Assembly: GCA_045612365.1 (NCBI GenBank)
Contig: JAZKYY010000011.1
Location: 62,001-126,000 of the forward strand
Reading direction: 5' to 3'
Origin: RGIG9608 sp045612365
GTDB taxonomy: Bacteria > Bacteroidota > Bacteroidia > Bacteroidales > Paludibacteraceae
DNA: 64,000 bases
This document shows positions 17,623 through 25,623 of this stretch, piece by piece. The notes under the pieces were generated by a model that was not told where the DNA came from, did not search any database, and worked only from the letters and a program-made list of their open reading frames with translations. The position numbers and the translations under genes were made by a program. Positions within the stretch are counted from its first letter, which is position 1. Every line of letters starts with the position of its first letter.

Positions 17623-18551
17623 AAAAGTTAGAATCGAGTTTCGTAAATATGGCACTAGTGCTGACTACAATTTGTGTGTTGGCAGCGTTGATTTTATCGG
17701 CATTTTTTTCGTTGACCAAGGGTGTGATAGAACAAGCAACTCAGGAAAAACAAACTGTAGCAATTTCGGAGGTTTTGCCGATGGAGAACTTGCAATTAGA
17801 ATCAGAGGTTGTTAATTTAGAAGACAAAGAGTGGACAATTTATAACGCGTTTGTTGGAGAAAATTATGTTGGAACTGCAGTAGAGAGTTATTCGAATAAT
17901 GGTTTCAATGGATTGGTTCGTCTAATGGTTGGTTTTGATGCAAATGGAAAAATACTGAATTATGCTGTTTTGGATCAGAAAGAAACTCCTGGACTTGGAA
18001 CTAAAATGGTTGAATGGTTCAAACCTCAGCAGAAAAGTAAGCCAAGTTTGGTTGAAAGAATCTTTGGTTTTGAAGTTAAGAAAACTCAACGTGAAAGTTC
18101 TATTGTTGGGCTTACAATGCAAGGTGCTTTAGCTGTGAAAAATGATGGAGGAACAATTGATGCCATAACGGCTGCAACGATTAGTTCGCGTGCTTTTCTA
18201 GAGGCAATAAATAGAGCTTATTTTGTTTTTTTGAAGGCAACTCCTCTGCAAGCTAAAGAAGTTGTAATTGATACTCTTGTCGTTCAGCAAGACTCTATGT
18301 TGTGTGATTCGGCGCAGACTATTGAATCTGTTGTGGTAGAGCAAAAACCAGAGATTAGAGTTCAAAAATCAGAAATCAAAGCAGAAACTCCTAGAGTTGT
18401 AGAAAAGACCGTAGAGATAGATGCCCTTGGGAGTGCAACTCCTGTGCAGAAGGTTCAAAAGAGTAGAAATTCGGCAGTTGATACATCTTTGTTAGATAGT
18501 GTTGTTTGTGTGGATACGAGCAAAATGGTTTTAGGAGATACTGTTCAATAA
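17619..18551 (+). CDS. rnfG: Rnf complex subunit RnfG with long C-terminal extension
   Basis: This is a membrane-anchored periplasmic flavoprotein subunit related to NqrC. A single N-terminal helix (about residues 9-31) precedes the FMN-binding domain. The attachment motif DAITAATISS contains Thr187, the modified threonine in S/T-G/A-A-T-x-S/T-S. KETPGLGTKM is also conserved. The family is usually 200-230 residues. Here about 95 extra residues after position 212 form a Val/Glu/Lys/Gln-rich, low-complexity tail (VVEQKPEIRVQKSEIK and so on) with two cysteines. That tail is likely disordered and periplasmic. Confidence 0.94.
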   Translation: MKKLESSFVNMALVLTTICVLAALILSAFFSLTKGVIEQATQEKQTVAISEVLPMENLQLESEVVNLEDKEWTIYNAFVGENYVGTAVESYSNNGFNGLVRLMVGFDANGKILNYAVLDQKETPGLGTKMVEWFKPQQKSKPSLVERIFGFEVKKTQRESSIVGLTMQGALAVKNDGGTIDAITAATISSRAFLEAINRAYFVFLKATPLQAKEVVIDTLVVQQDSMLCDSAQTIESVVVEQKPEIRVQKSEIKAETPRVVEKTVEIDALGSATPVQKVQKSRNSAVDTSLLDSVVCVDTSKMVLGDTVQ

Positions 18552-18569
18552 GAAATAGGAGAAAAAATA

Positions 18570-19169
18570 ATGAATAAGGCGATTAAGATATTTTTGAATG
18601 GATTTATAAAAGAGAATCCAACGTTTATTTTGCTTTTAGGCATGTGTCCAACTCTTGGCACAACTTCTTCTGCAATCAACGGAATGTGCATGGGATTAGC
18701 TACAACCTTTGTGTTGATTTGTTCCAATGTTGTAATTTCGCTAATTAAGGATTTGGTTCCTGATAAGGTACGTATACCTTCATACATAGTGGTTATCGCA
18801 TCATTTGTTTCTGTTTTGGAATTGGCAATGCATGCTTATATGCCTGCTATTTATGAAACATTAGGATTGTTCATTCCTCTTATTGTAGTCAATTGTATTG
18901 TTCTTGGTAGGGCAGAGGCTTTTGCTGCAAAAAATAATTTCATGCTTTCTGCGGTTGATGGGCTTGGTAATGGACTTGGTTTTGCCTTTGCACTCACAGT
19001 GCTTGGTTCTATTAGAGAACTATTAGGAACGGGAATGATTTTTGGTGTTTCGGTTTATCCTGAACAATATGGAATGTTGTCTTTTGTATTGGCTCCAGGA
19101 GCTTTTATAGCTCTCGGACTTCTGATAGCAATAGTAAATAGAATAAAAAGTAGAACCCAAAACGTGTAA
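18570..19169 (+). CDS. rnfE: Rnf complex membrane subunit RnfE
   Basis: This is an integral membrane subunit homologous to NqrD and paralogous to RnfA. It has about six helices in 199 residues. The hallmark half-membrane motif with a conserved Cys (LLGMCPTLGTTSSAINGMCMG at the N-terminus, and VNCIVLGRAEAFA mid-protein) is present; in the family these cysteines bind an intramembrane [2Fe-2S] cluster together with RnfA. It lies 18 bp after rnfG and 6 bp before rnfA. Confidence 0.96.
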   Translation: MNKAIKIFLNGFIKENPTFILLLGMCPTLGTTSSAINGMCMGLATTFVLICSNVVISLIKDLVPDKVRIPSYIVVIASFVSVLELAMHAYMPAIYETLGLFIPLIVVNCIVLGRAEAFAAKNNFMLSAVDGLGNGLGFAFALTVLGSIRELLGTGMIFGVSVYPEQYGMLSFVLAPGAFIALGLLIAIVNRIKSRTQNV

Positions 19170-19175
19170 AAAATC

Positions 19176-19757
19176 ATGGCACATTATCTTATTATATTTG
19201 TTGTAGCAGTATTTGTGAATAATATTGTTTTGTCCCAATTTTTGGGGATTTGTCCATTTCTTGGAGTTTCAAAACGGATGGATACTGCAATAGGAATGTC
19301 AGGTGCAGTGGCGTTTGTGATGACTATTGCAACTATCGTAACGTTTATTTTACAAAAATATTTGCTAGACCCTCTTGGTCTTAGTTTTATGCAAACTATT
19401 GCTTTTATTTTGGTTATTGCATTTTTGGTTCAGTTGGTTGAGATTGTGCTGAAGAAGCTTTCTCCCTCGCTTTATCAAGCATTGGGCGTTTTTTTGCCTC
19501 TAATTACTACAAACTGTACCATTCTTGGAGTGGCCATTATGGTTATTCAGAAGAATTTTACATTGCTTGAAAGCGTTGTGTTTGCTATTTCTACTGCCAT
19601 TGGATTTGGTTTGGCATTGGTGCTTTTTGCTGGAATTAGAGAACAGCTTTCTTTAGTAAAGGTTCCAAAGTCGATGGAAGGAATTCCTTCGGCTCTTATT
19701 GCGGCAGGAATTTTAGCTATGGCTTTTATGGGATTTTCTGGAATAGTGAAAATCTAA
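19176..19757 (+). CDS. rnfA: Rnf complex membrane subunit RnfA
   Basis: Last subunit of the Rnf operon, homologous to NqrE. Its 193 residues contain six helices in inverted topology to RnfE, with LSQFLGICPFLGVSK at the N-terminus and TTNCTILGVAIM mid-protein supplying the cysteines of the shared cluster. The 9 bp between its stop and the convergent gene contain no clear terminator, so readthrough into the antisense strand of the next gene is possible. Confidence 0.96.
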   Translation: MAHYLIIFVVAVFVNNIVLSQFLGICPFLGVSKRMDTAIGMSGAVAFVMTIATIVTFILQKYLLDPLGLSFMQTIAFILVIAFLVQLVEIVLKKLSPSLYQALGVFLPLITTNCTILGVAIMVIQKNFTLLESVVFAISTAIGFGLALVLFAGIREQLSLVKVPKSMEGIPSALIAAGILAMAFMGFSGIVKI

Positions 19758-19766
19758 AAAAAATAA

Positions 19767-20564
19767 TCATTCAAAAACATATAGATTAGAAGGTGTTTTT
19801 CTCTCAAGAGGGAAAAGTAGCTTGGGTTGAATGTTGTTTTTGCTTAATTCGTTAAAAATGGTTTCGTAGGCGAGTTTTGGAGAATTGTTTTCTCCGCTCA
19901 AATGACAAAGAAAAACGGCTTCTAGGTTGTTGTGCCAATTTTCGACCAAGCATTTTGCTGTTTGCTCGTTGCTCAAGTGGCCTAAATTGCTCAATACTCG
20001 TCGTTTGAGATAGCTAGGATAAATTCCGTTGCGAAGCATCATTTCGTCATAGTTGGCTTCTAAAATCAAGTAATTTGCTTTGCGGATATGTTCTTTTGCA
20101 ATATCGCAAACTGCCCCCAAATCGGTAATAATCGTAAGGCGTTTGTCTCTTAATTGAAAGGAATATCCAACGCAGTCGTGCGTGTCGTGAGGCACGTGAA
20201 AGCACTCAATCTCAAAGTCTTTGATGATGCTTTTCTCTGAATGAGTAATGTATTTTTTGCTTGCGGAGAGTTTACGAGCAATCATTGGATTACTATCTAT
20301 CCCAAGATGAACTTTTTCGGTGCTAAAAACAGGTATTCCGTATTTTTCTCCCCAAGAGCTTACGTATTTTGTATGGTCGTAGTGGCTGTGGGTGACAAAT
20401 AGACCAAGTATGTTTTTGAGTTGAATTTGGTGTTTTTTTAGTTCTGCTTTTACTTTACGAGGAGATATGCCAGCATCAATAAAAAAACCGTACTCTTCAT
20501 TGCCTACAAAGTAGCAATTTCCGCTGCTTCCACTTCCAAAACTCAAAAAACGAATCTGTTCCAT
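19767..20564 (-). CDS. Metallo-beta-lactamase-fold hydrolase (YycJ/WalJ-like)
   Basis: This cytoplasmic metal-dependent hydrolase has the motif THSHYDH (His59, His61, Asp63, His64) and downstream ligands in VPHDTHD, TDLG and HLSGEN. The opening FLSFGSGSSGNCYFV matches the YycJ subgroup, whose members act as 5'-exonucleases linked to DNA repair and mismatch repair. The 265-residue length is typical. It is transcribed alone, with a minus-strand -7 element (complement of CAAAATTA, 20575-20582) close to its start. The nuclease assignment is by family only. Confidence 0.88.
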   Translation of the reverse strand: MEQIRFLSFGSGSSGNCYFVGNEEYGFFIDAGISPRKVKAELKKHQIQLKNILGLFVTHSHYDHTKYVSSWGEKYGIPVFSTEKVHLGIDSNPMIARKLSASKKYITHSEKSIIKDFEIECFHVPHDTHDCVGYSFQLRDKRLTIITDLGAVCDIAKEHIRKANYLILEANYDEMMLRNGIYPSYLKRRVLSNLGHLSNEQTAKCLVENWHNNLEAVFLCHLSGENNSPKLAYETIFNELSKNNIQPKLLFPLERKTPSNLYVFE

Positions 20565-20662
20565 AAATCGTGTGCAAAATTAAGAAAAAAGATGCTGCTG
20601 TCATGTTGATTTTATATGTTGTTAGTATTTGTGACTAAATTTTGTAATTAAAAACTAAATAA

Positions 20663-20694
20663 TTTTGTGTATTCAAAAAATAGTAGTACTTTTG
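20663..20694 (+). promoter_or_regulatory. Bacteroidota promoter for rpmB-rpmG
   Basis: TTTTG (20663-20667) and TACTTTTG (20687-20694) are separated by exactly 19 bp between TTG and TAnnTTTG, a full consensus match. The leader to rpmB is about 32 nt. Confidence 0.8.
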
Positions 20695-20732
20695 CGGTCT
20701 ATTTTTGGAGAAATATATAAAGATAAAATACA

Positions 20733-20972
20733 ATGTCGAAAATTTGTCAAATTACTGGAAAAAAAGCAATGGTAGGAAACAATGTTTCTCACTCGAAGCG
20801 TCGTACAAAACGTACTTTTGATGTGAATCTGTTTTCTAAAAAATTCTACTGGGTAGAAGAAGATTGTTGGATTAGTTTGAAAATATCTGCTGCAGGTTTG
20901 CGTTTGATCAACAAAGTTGGTTTAGATGCTGCAATACGTAAAGCTGCTGAAAAAGGATATTTGAGTTTGTAA
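20733..20972 (+). CDS. rpmB: 50S ribosomal protein L28
   Basis: A large-subunit ribosomal protein of 79 residues. The start MSKICQITGKKAMVGNNVSHS is the classical L28 N-terminus, followed by the basic RRTKRTFDVNL segment. First gene of a small operon with rpmG and a DUF4295 gene, driven by a consensus promoter. No zinc-binding cysteine pairs are present beyond Cys5, so it is the zinc-free form. Confidence 0.97.
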   Translation: MSKICQITGKKAMVGNNVSHSKRRTKRTFDVNLFSKKFYWVEEDCWISLKISAAGLRLINKVGLDAAIRKAAEKGYLSL

Positions 20973-20992
20973 TTTTTTAAGCAGAGATTGAA

Positions 20993-21181
20993 ATGGCAAA
21001 AAAAGGAAAAGAAAATAGAGTGCAAGTAATTCTTGAGTGTACAGAGCACAAAGATAGTGGTATGCCGGGAACTTCTCGTTATATTACAACAAAGAATAGA
21101 AAAAACACTACAGAACGTTTGGAGTTGAAAAAATACAACCCAATTTTAAGAAGAGTAACTGTTCATAAAGAAATAAAATAA
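20993..21181 (+). CDS. rpmG: 50S ribosomal protein L33
   Basis: This 62-residue basic protein has the family pattern VILECTEHK...SRYITTKNRKNTTERLELKKYNP. It lacks the CxxC pairs of zinc-binding L33 and is thus the C-minus form. It lies 20 bp after rpmB and 8 bp before the DUF4295 gene, the standard arrangement in this phylum. Confidence 0.97.
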   Translation: MAKKGKENRVQVILECTEHKDSGMPGTSRYITTKNRKNTTERLELKKYNPILRRVTVHKEIK

Positions 21182-21189
21182 GATAAACT

Positions 21190-21342
21190 ATGGCAAAGAA
21201 AGCGGTTGCAACCTTACAAAGAGGTGAGGGTAGAGGTTATGCAAAGGTGATTCGAATGGTGAAATCGCCAAAAACAGGTGCATATATTTTTCAAGAAGAG
21301 ATGGTTTTGAATGAAGCTGTTAAAGATGCTCTTGCAAAATAA
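21190..21342 (+). CDS. DUF4295 family protein (ribosome-associated candidate)
   Basis: A 50-residue basic protein that begins MAKKAVATLQRGEGRGYAK and ends DALAK. It is nearly always found immediately after rpmB-rpmG in Bacteroidota and is annotated as DUF4295. The position and charge suggest association with the ribosome, but no function is established from sequence. It starts 8 bp after the rpmG stop and is followed by a strong terminator. Confidence 0.9.
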   Translation: MAKKAVATLQRGEGRGYAKVIRMVKSPKTGAYIFQEEMVLNEAVKDALAK

Positions 21343-21370
21343 ATAGAAAAAATAAATTTTTCATAATGAT

Positions 21371-21405
21371 AAAAAAATCCACTCAAATTTGAGTGGATTT
21401 TTTTA
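21371..21405. terminator. Bidirectional terminator after the rpmB operon
   Basis: AATCCACTCAAATTTGAGTGGATT is a perfect palindrome with A-run and T-run on either side. It serves both the ribosomal protein operon and the convergent glycerophosphotransferase gene. Confidence 0.92.
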
Positions 21406-22599
21406 TCAACTAATATTTAAGTGTTTGAAAATGCTTTCGCAGGCATTTGTATTTATAGTCTCGCCCCAGAATTTATCCAATATCTTCTGTCGAACTACTG
21501 CATCCATAGTATAATCATTGGTTGATATTACTTGGATGAGTTCGTCGAACGTATAGACCTTTCTTCCTACGATATTATCTTGGATATCAAAGATAAACTC
21601 ACGGCTATTCACATACTCCTCGTAATCATAATGGAAGAGTATAACATGCTTCTGTGGCATGAGAACATAGTCATATAAGATAGACGAATAGTCAGTAATT
21701 AGCACATGGGTATATGGCAGAATACAATACATATCTACATTACTATCCAAGAAAATGAGATTGCTATATTGTACCGATTTATCAATAATGGTATTAGCAT
21801 GTGGTTTCATCAACACACACGCATTCTGCGCCACAGCACAAGCATTCAAGGCGTTAAGATCAAAGCCATTGGCAAAACACTCACGTTGTGAATCGCGCCA
21901 GGTAGGCATATACACCAATACAGTATTGTACTGCTGAATAAGTGTAACAAGTTGCTTTGTAGCTTCTGATTCGTATTTTTGGACAAACAGGTTAACCTCT
22001 TCTAGCGATTTGTTCAAGAGCATATTACGAGGACAACCCGTTTGAATACATTGTTTTTTGCTTATACGGAAAGACAGAGAAAACACCCCATCAAAGAAGT
22101 CGGTAGTGGAAACCATATAGTCTGGACGACGGAAGGGTGCTGGGTGGAAGAAGGTATCGCGAATATCGCGCTCAACATAGCGTTTTGCCAAATCACCTTT
22201 GGTAATACCAAACTCAATGGCTTTCATCGGAACTCCGTGCCAAAGATTGACGATCTTAGCACTACCTGCAAGACAAAAAGCAATGTCAGATGAATAGGAA
22301 TTTACAAACCAATATTTAGCCCTCAACGCATACCAAAGTCCCTTGAGCGAAGCTACGTAGTATGCAGTATGCCCCAAACTACGGATATGCGCAACAGTAG
22401 ATTTTTTTGTGGAGATCCAAACGAGTTTGCGGTTCTGGATATGCTCGTTGGCGTATATAAACAGATATTTGGAGTTATCATTAAATCCTCCTCTATACGA
22501 ACCAAAAACCAAAATCTTACTCGTTCGTAGAACGAGATAAGACAATGGATAGACCATATAACACAAGAGGTATGCTATGAACTTGGCAAACTGTTTCAT
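21406..22599 (-). CDS. CDP-glycerol:glycerophosphotransferase-like protein (TagF/TagB family)
   Basis: This enzyme family transfers glycerol-3-phosphate from CDP-glycerol to a growing polymer or lipid-linked glycan at the membrane. Visible marks are FGSYRGGFNDNSKY at 33-45, NLWHGVPMKAIEFG with the catalytic-type His121, and TDYSSILYDYVLMPQKHVILFHYD near residues 305-330 (nucleotide-binding). The 397 residues cover the GT-B catalytic part only. The N-terminus (1-25) is a hydrophobic membrane-association segment. Its start overlaps the stop of the fusion gene by 1 bp (TAATG), so donor-forming enzyme and transferase are coupled. Base composition is richer in G+C than surrounding genes, suggesting transfer. 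Confidence 0.88.
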   Translation of the reverse strand: MKQFAKFIAYLLCYMVYPLSYLVLRTSKILVFGSYRGGFNDNSKYLFIYANEHIQNRKLVWISTKKSTVAHIRSLGHTAYYVASLKGLWYALRAKYWFVNSYSSDIAFCLAGSAKIVNLWHGVPMKAIEFGITKGDLAKRYVERDIRDTFFHPAPFRRPDYMVSTTDFFDGVFSLSFRISKKQCIQTGCPRNMLLNKSLEEVNLFVQKYESEATKQLVTLIQQYNTVLVYMPTWRDSQRECFANGFDLNALNACAVAQNACVLMKPHANTIIDKSVQYSNLIFLDSNVDMYCILPYTHVLITDYSSILYDYVLMPQKHVILFHYDYEEYVNSREFIFDIQDNIVGRKVYTFDELIQVISTNDYTMDAVVRQKILDKFWGETINTNACESIFKHLNIS

Positions 22600-24050
22600 T
22601 ATTCTCCACGCAGTTTGTGTAATGTCTCGTTGATTAGTGTGCTAGATGTGCCCTTGGTGTAAGGGAAATAAACTACCTCAGCACCTACGGCATTGAGGTC
22701 AGCCTCAATCTTGTTCCATTTGTCAGTGCCCTTCCAATCATCGCCCACGAACATAACATCAAAATGGTACTTCTCCCAAGCCTCCATCTTGTTCATATTC
22801 TCTTGGGTCACCACCTCATCCACATACTTAATAGCAGCCACAATCTCCTTACGCTCCTCAAATGGAATAACTGCTTGCTTGTGTTTGTAACTCACTAACT
22901 CGTCTGTCGATACACCTACAATGAGATAGTCGCATTGCGCTTTGGCTTTGCGCAGCAGATTCAAGTGACCAATATGGAAGAGGTCATACACACCTGTGGT
23001 ATAACCCACCTTGATCGGTTCGTACATATTGAGGAATTGCTCGAGGCAGTAAAGTTGCCATTTCTGATTGCCTGTAAGTTGACTCATATCAATATCACGG
23101 CGAAACTCTGGACGCTTAGGGCCACACCAATCCTTGAAGTACGCATCCACAGGGCGAGGCATTGGCACCTTGTTTGGCACAGGAATCTCTGGGTATTTTA
23201 TATGCATTAATTCGCGTACCAAATACTTAGACTCGCCATTGCGAACACGATTCAAATCCAATGGTTCTGCCATACGAAGCAAAGCGTATGGATCGGTATA
23301 TGGCATACCAGTAGTTTTGAAGGCATTGTAATAAGAACTGGATGACTCACGACTAAACACATCGTCCATAAATTGGAGGAAGTTAATCTTTTCTCCTTGG
23401 CGATAACGCTCATAGAGATAGGACATATCCTCTGCGTGTTTGAGCACCAACGTAGGGTCTAAGAATGTATATCGTCTAGAGAAATCCTCTACCGTCCAAT
23501 CCTTAGACAGTAATTGATCCATACCACCAAAGATAAGGTCACTACTTTCACCCACTATCAATCGTGTTACACCATCTGCCTTGGCTTGCATAGCAGCTTG
23601 ATACAACTGTGGTTCTATCGAGTGAACAGGAGCTTGCTTAGAGCGCATAACAGGTTCAAGACAATTTTGCACGGTGTTCCAGTCGATGTTCACATAATGT
23701 AGATTCAACCCATAGTATTTGGCATAATATTCTGCACGAGCCAACTCTTCTTTCTGATATTCGCCACCCAAGAAACGGAAGGTATAGGCATCACAACCAG
23801 GCATATAAGCTGCCAAGATTGCGGAATCCATACCGCCAGAAAGGCAGATACCGAGTTTCTCTCCCTTAAGAGAGTCGAAGACTTTTTGGATAGCCTGATC
23901 TATCTCTGCTGCCGTGCGAACGTAAGTAAAATCCTTGCTATTAGGCAATGGTATATTCTCGTGATGAAGTCCTGGATAAAAATCCATGCCTTCACGCTCT
24001 ATATAGCGGAAAGCGAGATAGGAACTCATGCAAAAATTCTTGTTAATCAT
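22599..24050 (-). CDS. Asparagine synthase-like domain fused to glycerol-3-phosphate cytidylyltransferase
   Basis: The N-terminal two thirds resemble the synthetase domain of asparagine synthase, with the PP-loop SGGMDSA at 71-77, but lack the N-terminal glutaminase with Cys2. The C-terminal 136 residues (from about 348) are a complete cytidylyltransferase: GVYDLFHIGH (HxGH at 359-362) and YTKGTSST near 467-472, a variant of RTxGISTT. The latter makes CDP-glycerol (or a similar CDP-polyol) from CTP. So one polypeptide may amidate or adenylate one substrate and activate another for the adjacent TagF-like transferase. In the 60 bases 23101-23160 I count 35 G/C, well above neighbouring genes. 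A minus-strand -7 element (complement of 24081-24088) lies upstream. Confidence 0.82.
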   Translation of the reverse strand: MINKNFCMSSYLAFRYIEREGMDFYPGLHHENIPLPNSKDFTYVRTAAEIDQAIQKVFDSLKGEKLGICLSGGMDSAILAAYMPGCDAYTFRFLGGEYQKEELARAEYYAKYYGLNLHYVNIDWNTVQNCLEPVMRSKQAPVHSIEPQLYQAAMQAKADGVTRLIVGESSDLIFGGMDQLLSKDWTVEDFSRRYTFLDPTLVLKHAEDMSYLYERYRQGEKINFLQFMDDVFSRESSSSYYNAFKTTGMPYTDPYALLRMAEPLDLNRVRNGESKYLVRELMHIKYPEIPVPNKVPMPRPVDAYFKDWCGPKRPEFRRDIDMSQLTGNQKWQLYCLEQFLNMYEPIKVGYTTGVYDLFHIGHLNLLRKAKAQCDYLIVGVSTDELVSYKHKQAVIPFEERKEIVAAIKYVDEVVTQENMNKMEAWEKYHFDVMFVGDDWKGTDKWNKIEADLNAVGAEVVYFPYTKGTSSTLINETLHKLRGE

Positions 24051-24156
24051 TTAGAAAAACTCTTTATTGTAGAGATTTTACAAAAATATAGAAAAAATCT
24101 TTAGGGAATGTGAGAGTGGACTTGTTTTTGGTAGCTATTTAGAATGATATCTTTTT

Positions 24157-24190
24157 TTTGTTGATTGTTTTATGCTTTTTTGTAACTTTG
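24157..24190 (+). promoter_or_regulatory. metK: Bacteroidota promoter for metK
   Basis: TTG at 24161-24163 (within TTTTGTTG) and TAACTTTG at 24183-24190 are spaced by exactly 19 bp. Transcription would begin near 24197, immediately before the structured leader. Confidence 0.8.
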
Positions 24191-24196
24191 CGACTT

Positions 24197-24336
24197 AGAA
24201 TGTGGAAAGATTTGACTGCTTGCAACCACAGTAAAAAATGCTAAAAAATATTTTTTTACATTCCTTACAGTCAAGATTTCCCATAAGTTTTAATGTTTAA
24301 TTGCGTGAACTTTCGCGCTAAAAGAGTTTTTTTATT
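24197..24336 (+). promoter_or_regulatory. Structured metK leader, candidate riboswitch
   Basis: The 140-nt leader can form GGAAA/TTTCC (24204-24208/24277-24281) and TTGACTG/CAGTCAA (24212-24218/24268-24274), separated by tandem G-A/G-A mismatches. Inside is an 8-bp hairpin GTAAAAAA/TTTTTTAC (24231-24238/24252-24259). GAATGT (24198-24203) can instead pair with ACATTC (24258-24263), giving an H-type pseudoknot or an alternative fold. A separate 6-bp hairpin at 24303-24318 (GCGTGA/TCGCGC with one G-U) sits 18 nt before the ATG and could mask the ribosome site. metK makes S-adenosylmethionine, so SAM sensing is the natural inference. No known SAM class fits by eye. Confidence 0.5.
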
Positions 24337-25608
24337 ATGGGTTATTTGTTTTCGTCAGAATCAGTTTCTGAAGGTCATCCAGATAAAGTGGCTGACCAAA
24401 TTTCGGATGCCATACTTGATGAGTTTTTGGCATTTGATCCTAATTCTAAGGTGGCTTGTGAAACTTTTGTAACTACAGGTCAAGTTGTTTTAGGAGGTGA
24501 GATTAAGTCATTGGCTAATGTTGATGTACAATCTATTACTCGTAGGGTAATCAATGAAATTGGTTATACTAAAAGTGAGTATATGTTTGATGGTAATTCG
24601 TGTGGAATTTTTTCGGCTATTCACGAACAATCAGCGGATATTAATCGTGGAGTAGAACGCGAGGATCCTATGAGTCAAGGAGCTGGAGATCAGGGAATGA
24701 TGTTTGGTTATGCTTGCAATGAAACAGAAAATTATATGCCAATGTCGTTGGATATTGCACATCAGCTTTTGGTGGAATTGGCTGAGATTCGTAAGGAAGG
24801 GAATGAGATGATATATCTTAGACCAGATTCTAAATCTCAGGTTACTATCGAATATGATGATGCAGGTTATCCTCAACGTATTCATACAATTGTGATTTCT
24901 ACTCAGCACGATGAGTTTATTCAAAGTAAAAACCAGTTGGATGCAGATGAAAAGATGGTAGAAAAAATTAAGGAAGATGTCAAAAACATATTGATTCCAA
25001 GAGTTTTTTCGAAAAATAAAAAAGCTGCAGAACTTTTGGATGATAATTATATATTGTTGGTTAACCCAACAGGAAAATTTGTGATAGGAGGTCCTCATGG
25101 TGATACTGGGCTCACTGGACGAAAAATTATAGTTGACACTTATGGAGGGAAAGGTGCTCATGGTGGAGGAGCTTTTTCGGGTAAAGATCCTTCTAAAGTA
25201 GATCGCTCTGCAGCATATGCTGCTCGACATATTGCAAAGAATCTTGTTGCTGCTGGTGTTTCCGATGAAATTTTGGTGCAAGTTTCGTATGCAATAGGAG
25301 TGGCTGAACCTGTGAGTATATATGTTAATACTTATGGTAAATCTAAACTGTCAATATCTGATGGTGAAATAGCTAAGAAAGTGGCTCAAATTTTTGATCT
25401 TCGACCAAAAGCAATTGAGAAACGATTAAAATTGCGTTATCCTATTTATGCAGAAACTGCATCTTACGGTCATCTTGGAAGAAATCCTGAAGTGAAGGTT
25501 AAAACATTTAATTCTAAGTTTAGTGGAACTAAAACGATGGAAGTAGAACTTTTTACTTGGGAAAAACTAGATTATGTAGACGCTATAAAACAATCATTTG
25601 GAATATAA
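24337..25608 (+). CDS. metK: S-adenosylmethionine synthetase
   Basis: It makes S-adenosylmethionine from methionine and ATP in the cytoplasm as a tetramer. The signature regions are GHPDKVADQISDAILD near the N-terminus, GAGDQGMMFGYA in the middle, GGGAFSGKDPSKVDRSAAYAAR (phosphate and Mg/K+ binding) and a C-terminal AETASYGHLGR. The 423 residues are somewhat longer than the E. coli enzyme (384), as usual in this phylum. It has its own consensus promoter and a structured leader, and is followed 15 bp later by a DUF4494 gene. Confidence 0.97.
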   Translation: MGYLFSSESVSEGHPDKVADQISDAILDEFLAFDPNSKVACETFVTTGQVVLGGEIKSLANVDVQSITRRVINEIGYTKSEYMFDGNSCGIFSAIHEQSADINRGVEREDPMSQGAGDQGMMFGYACNETENYMPMSLDIAHQLLVELAEIRKEGNEMIYLRPDSKSQVTIEYDDAGYPQRIHTIVISTQHDEFIQSKNQLDADEKMVEKIKEDVKNILIPRVFSKNKKAAELLDDNYILLVNPTGKFVIGGPHGDTGLTGRKIIVDTYGGKGAHGGGAFSGKDPSKVDRSAAYAARHIAKNLVAAGVSDEILVQVSYAIGVAEPVSIYVNTYGKSKLSISDGEIAKKVAQIFDLRPKAIEKRLKLRYPIYAETASYGHLGRNPEVKVKTFNSKFSGTKTMEVELFTWEKLDYVDAIKQSFGI

Positions 25609-25623
25609 AATAAGTTTGGTATA

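Noticed and set aside
21406..24050. Mobile element carrying the glycerophosphate island
   Set aside because: Composition suggests transfer, but no integrase, transposase, terminal repeat or tRNA-derived attachment site lies at either edge.
24051..24336. SAM-I riboswitch upstream of metK
   Set aside because: GCAACC and GCTAA words occur but the P2 and P3 helices of SAM-I cannot be drawn; kept only as a candidate structured leader.
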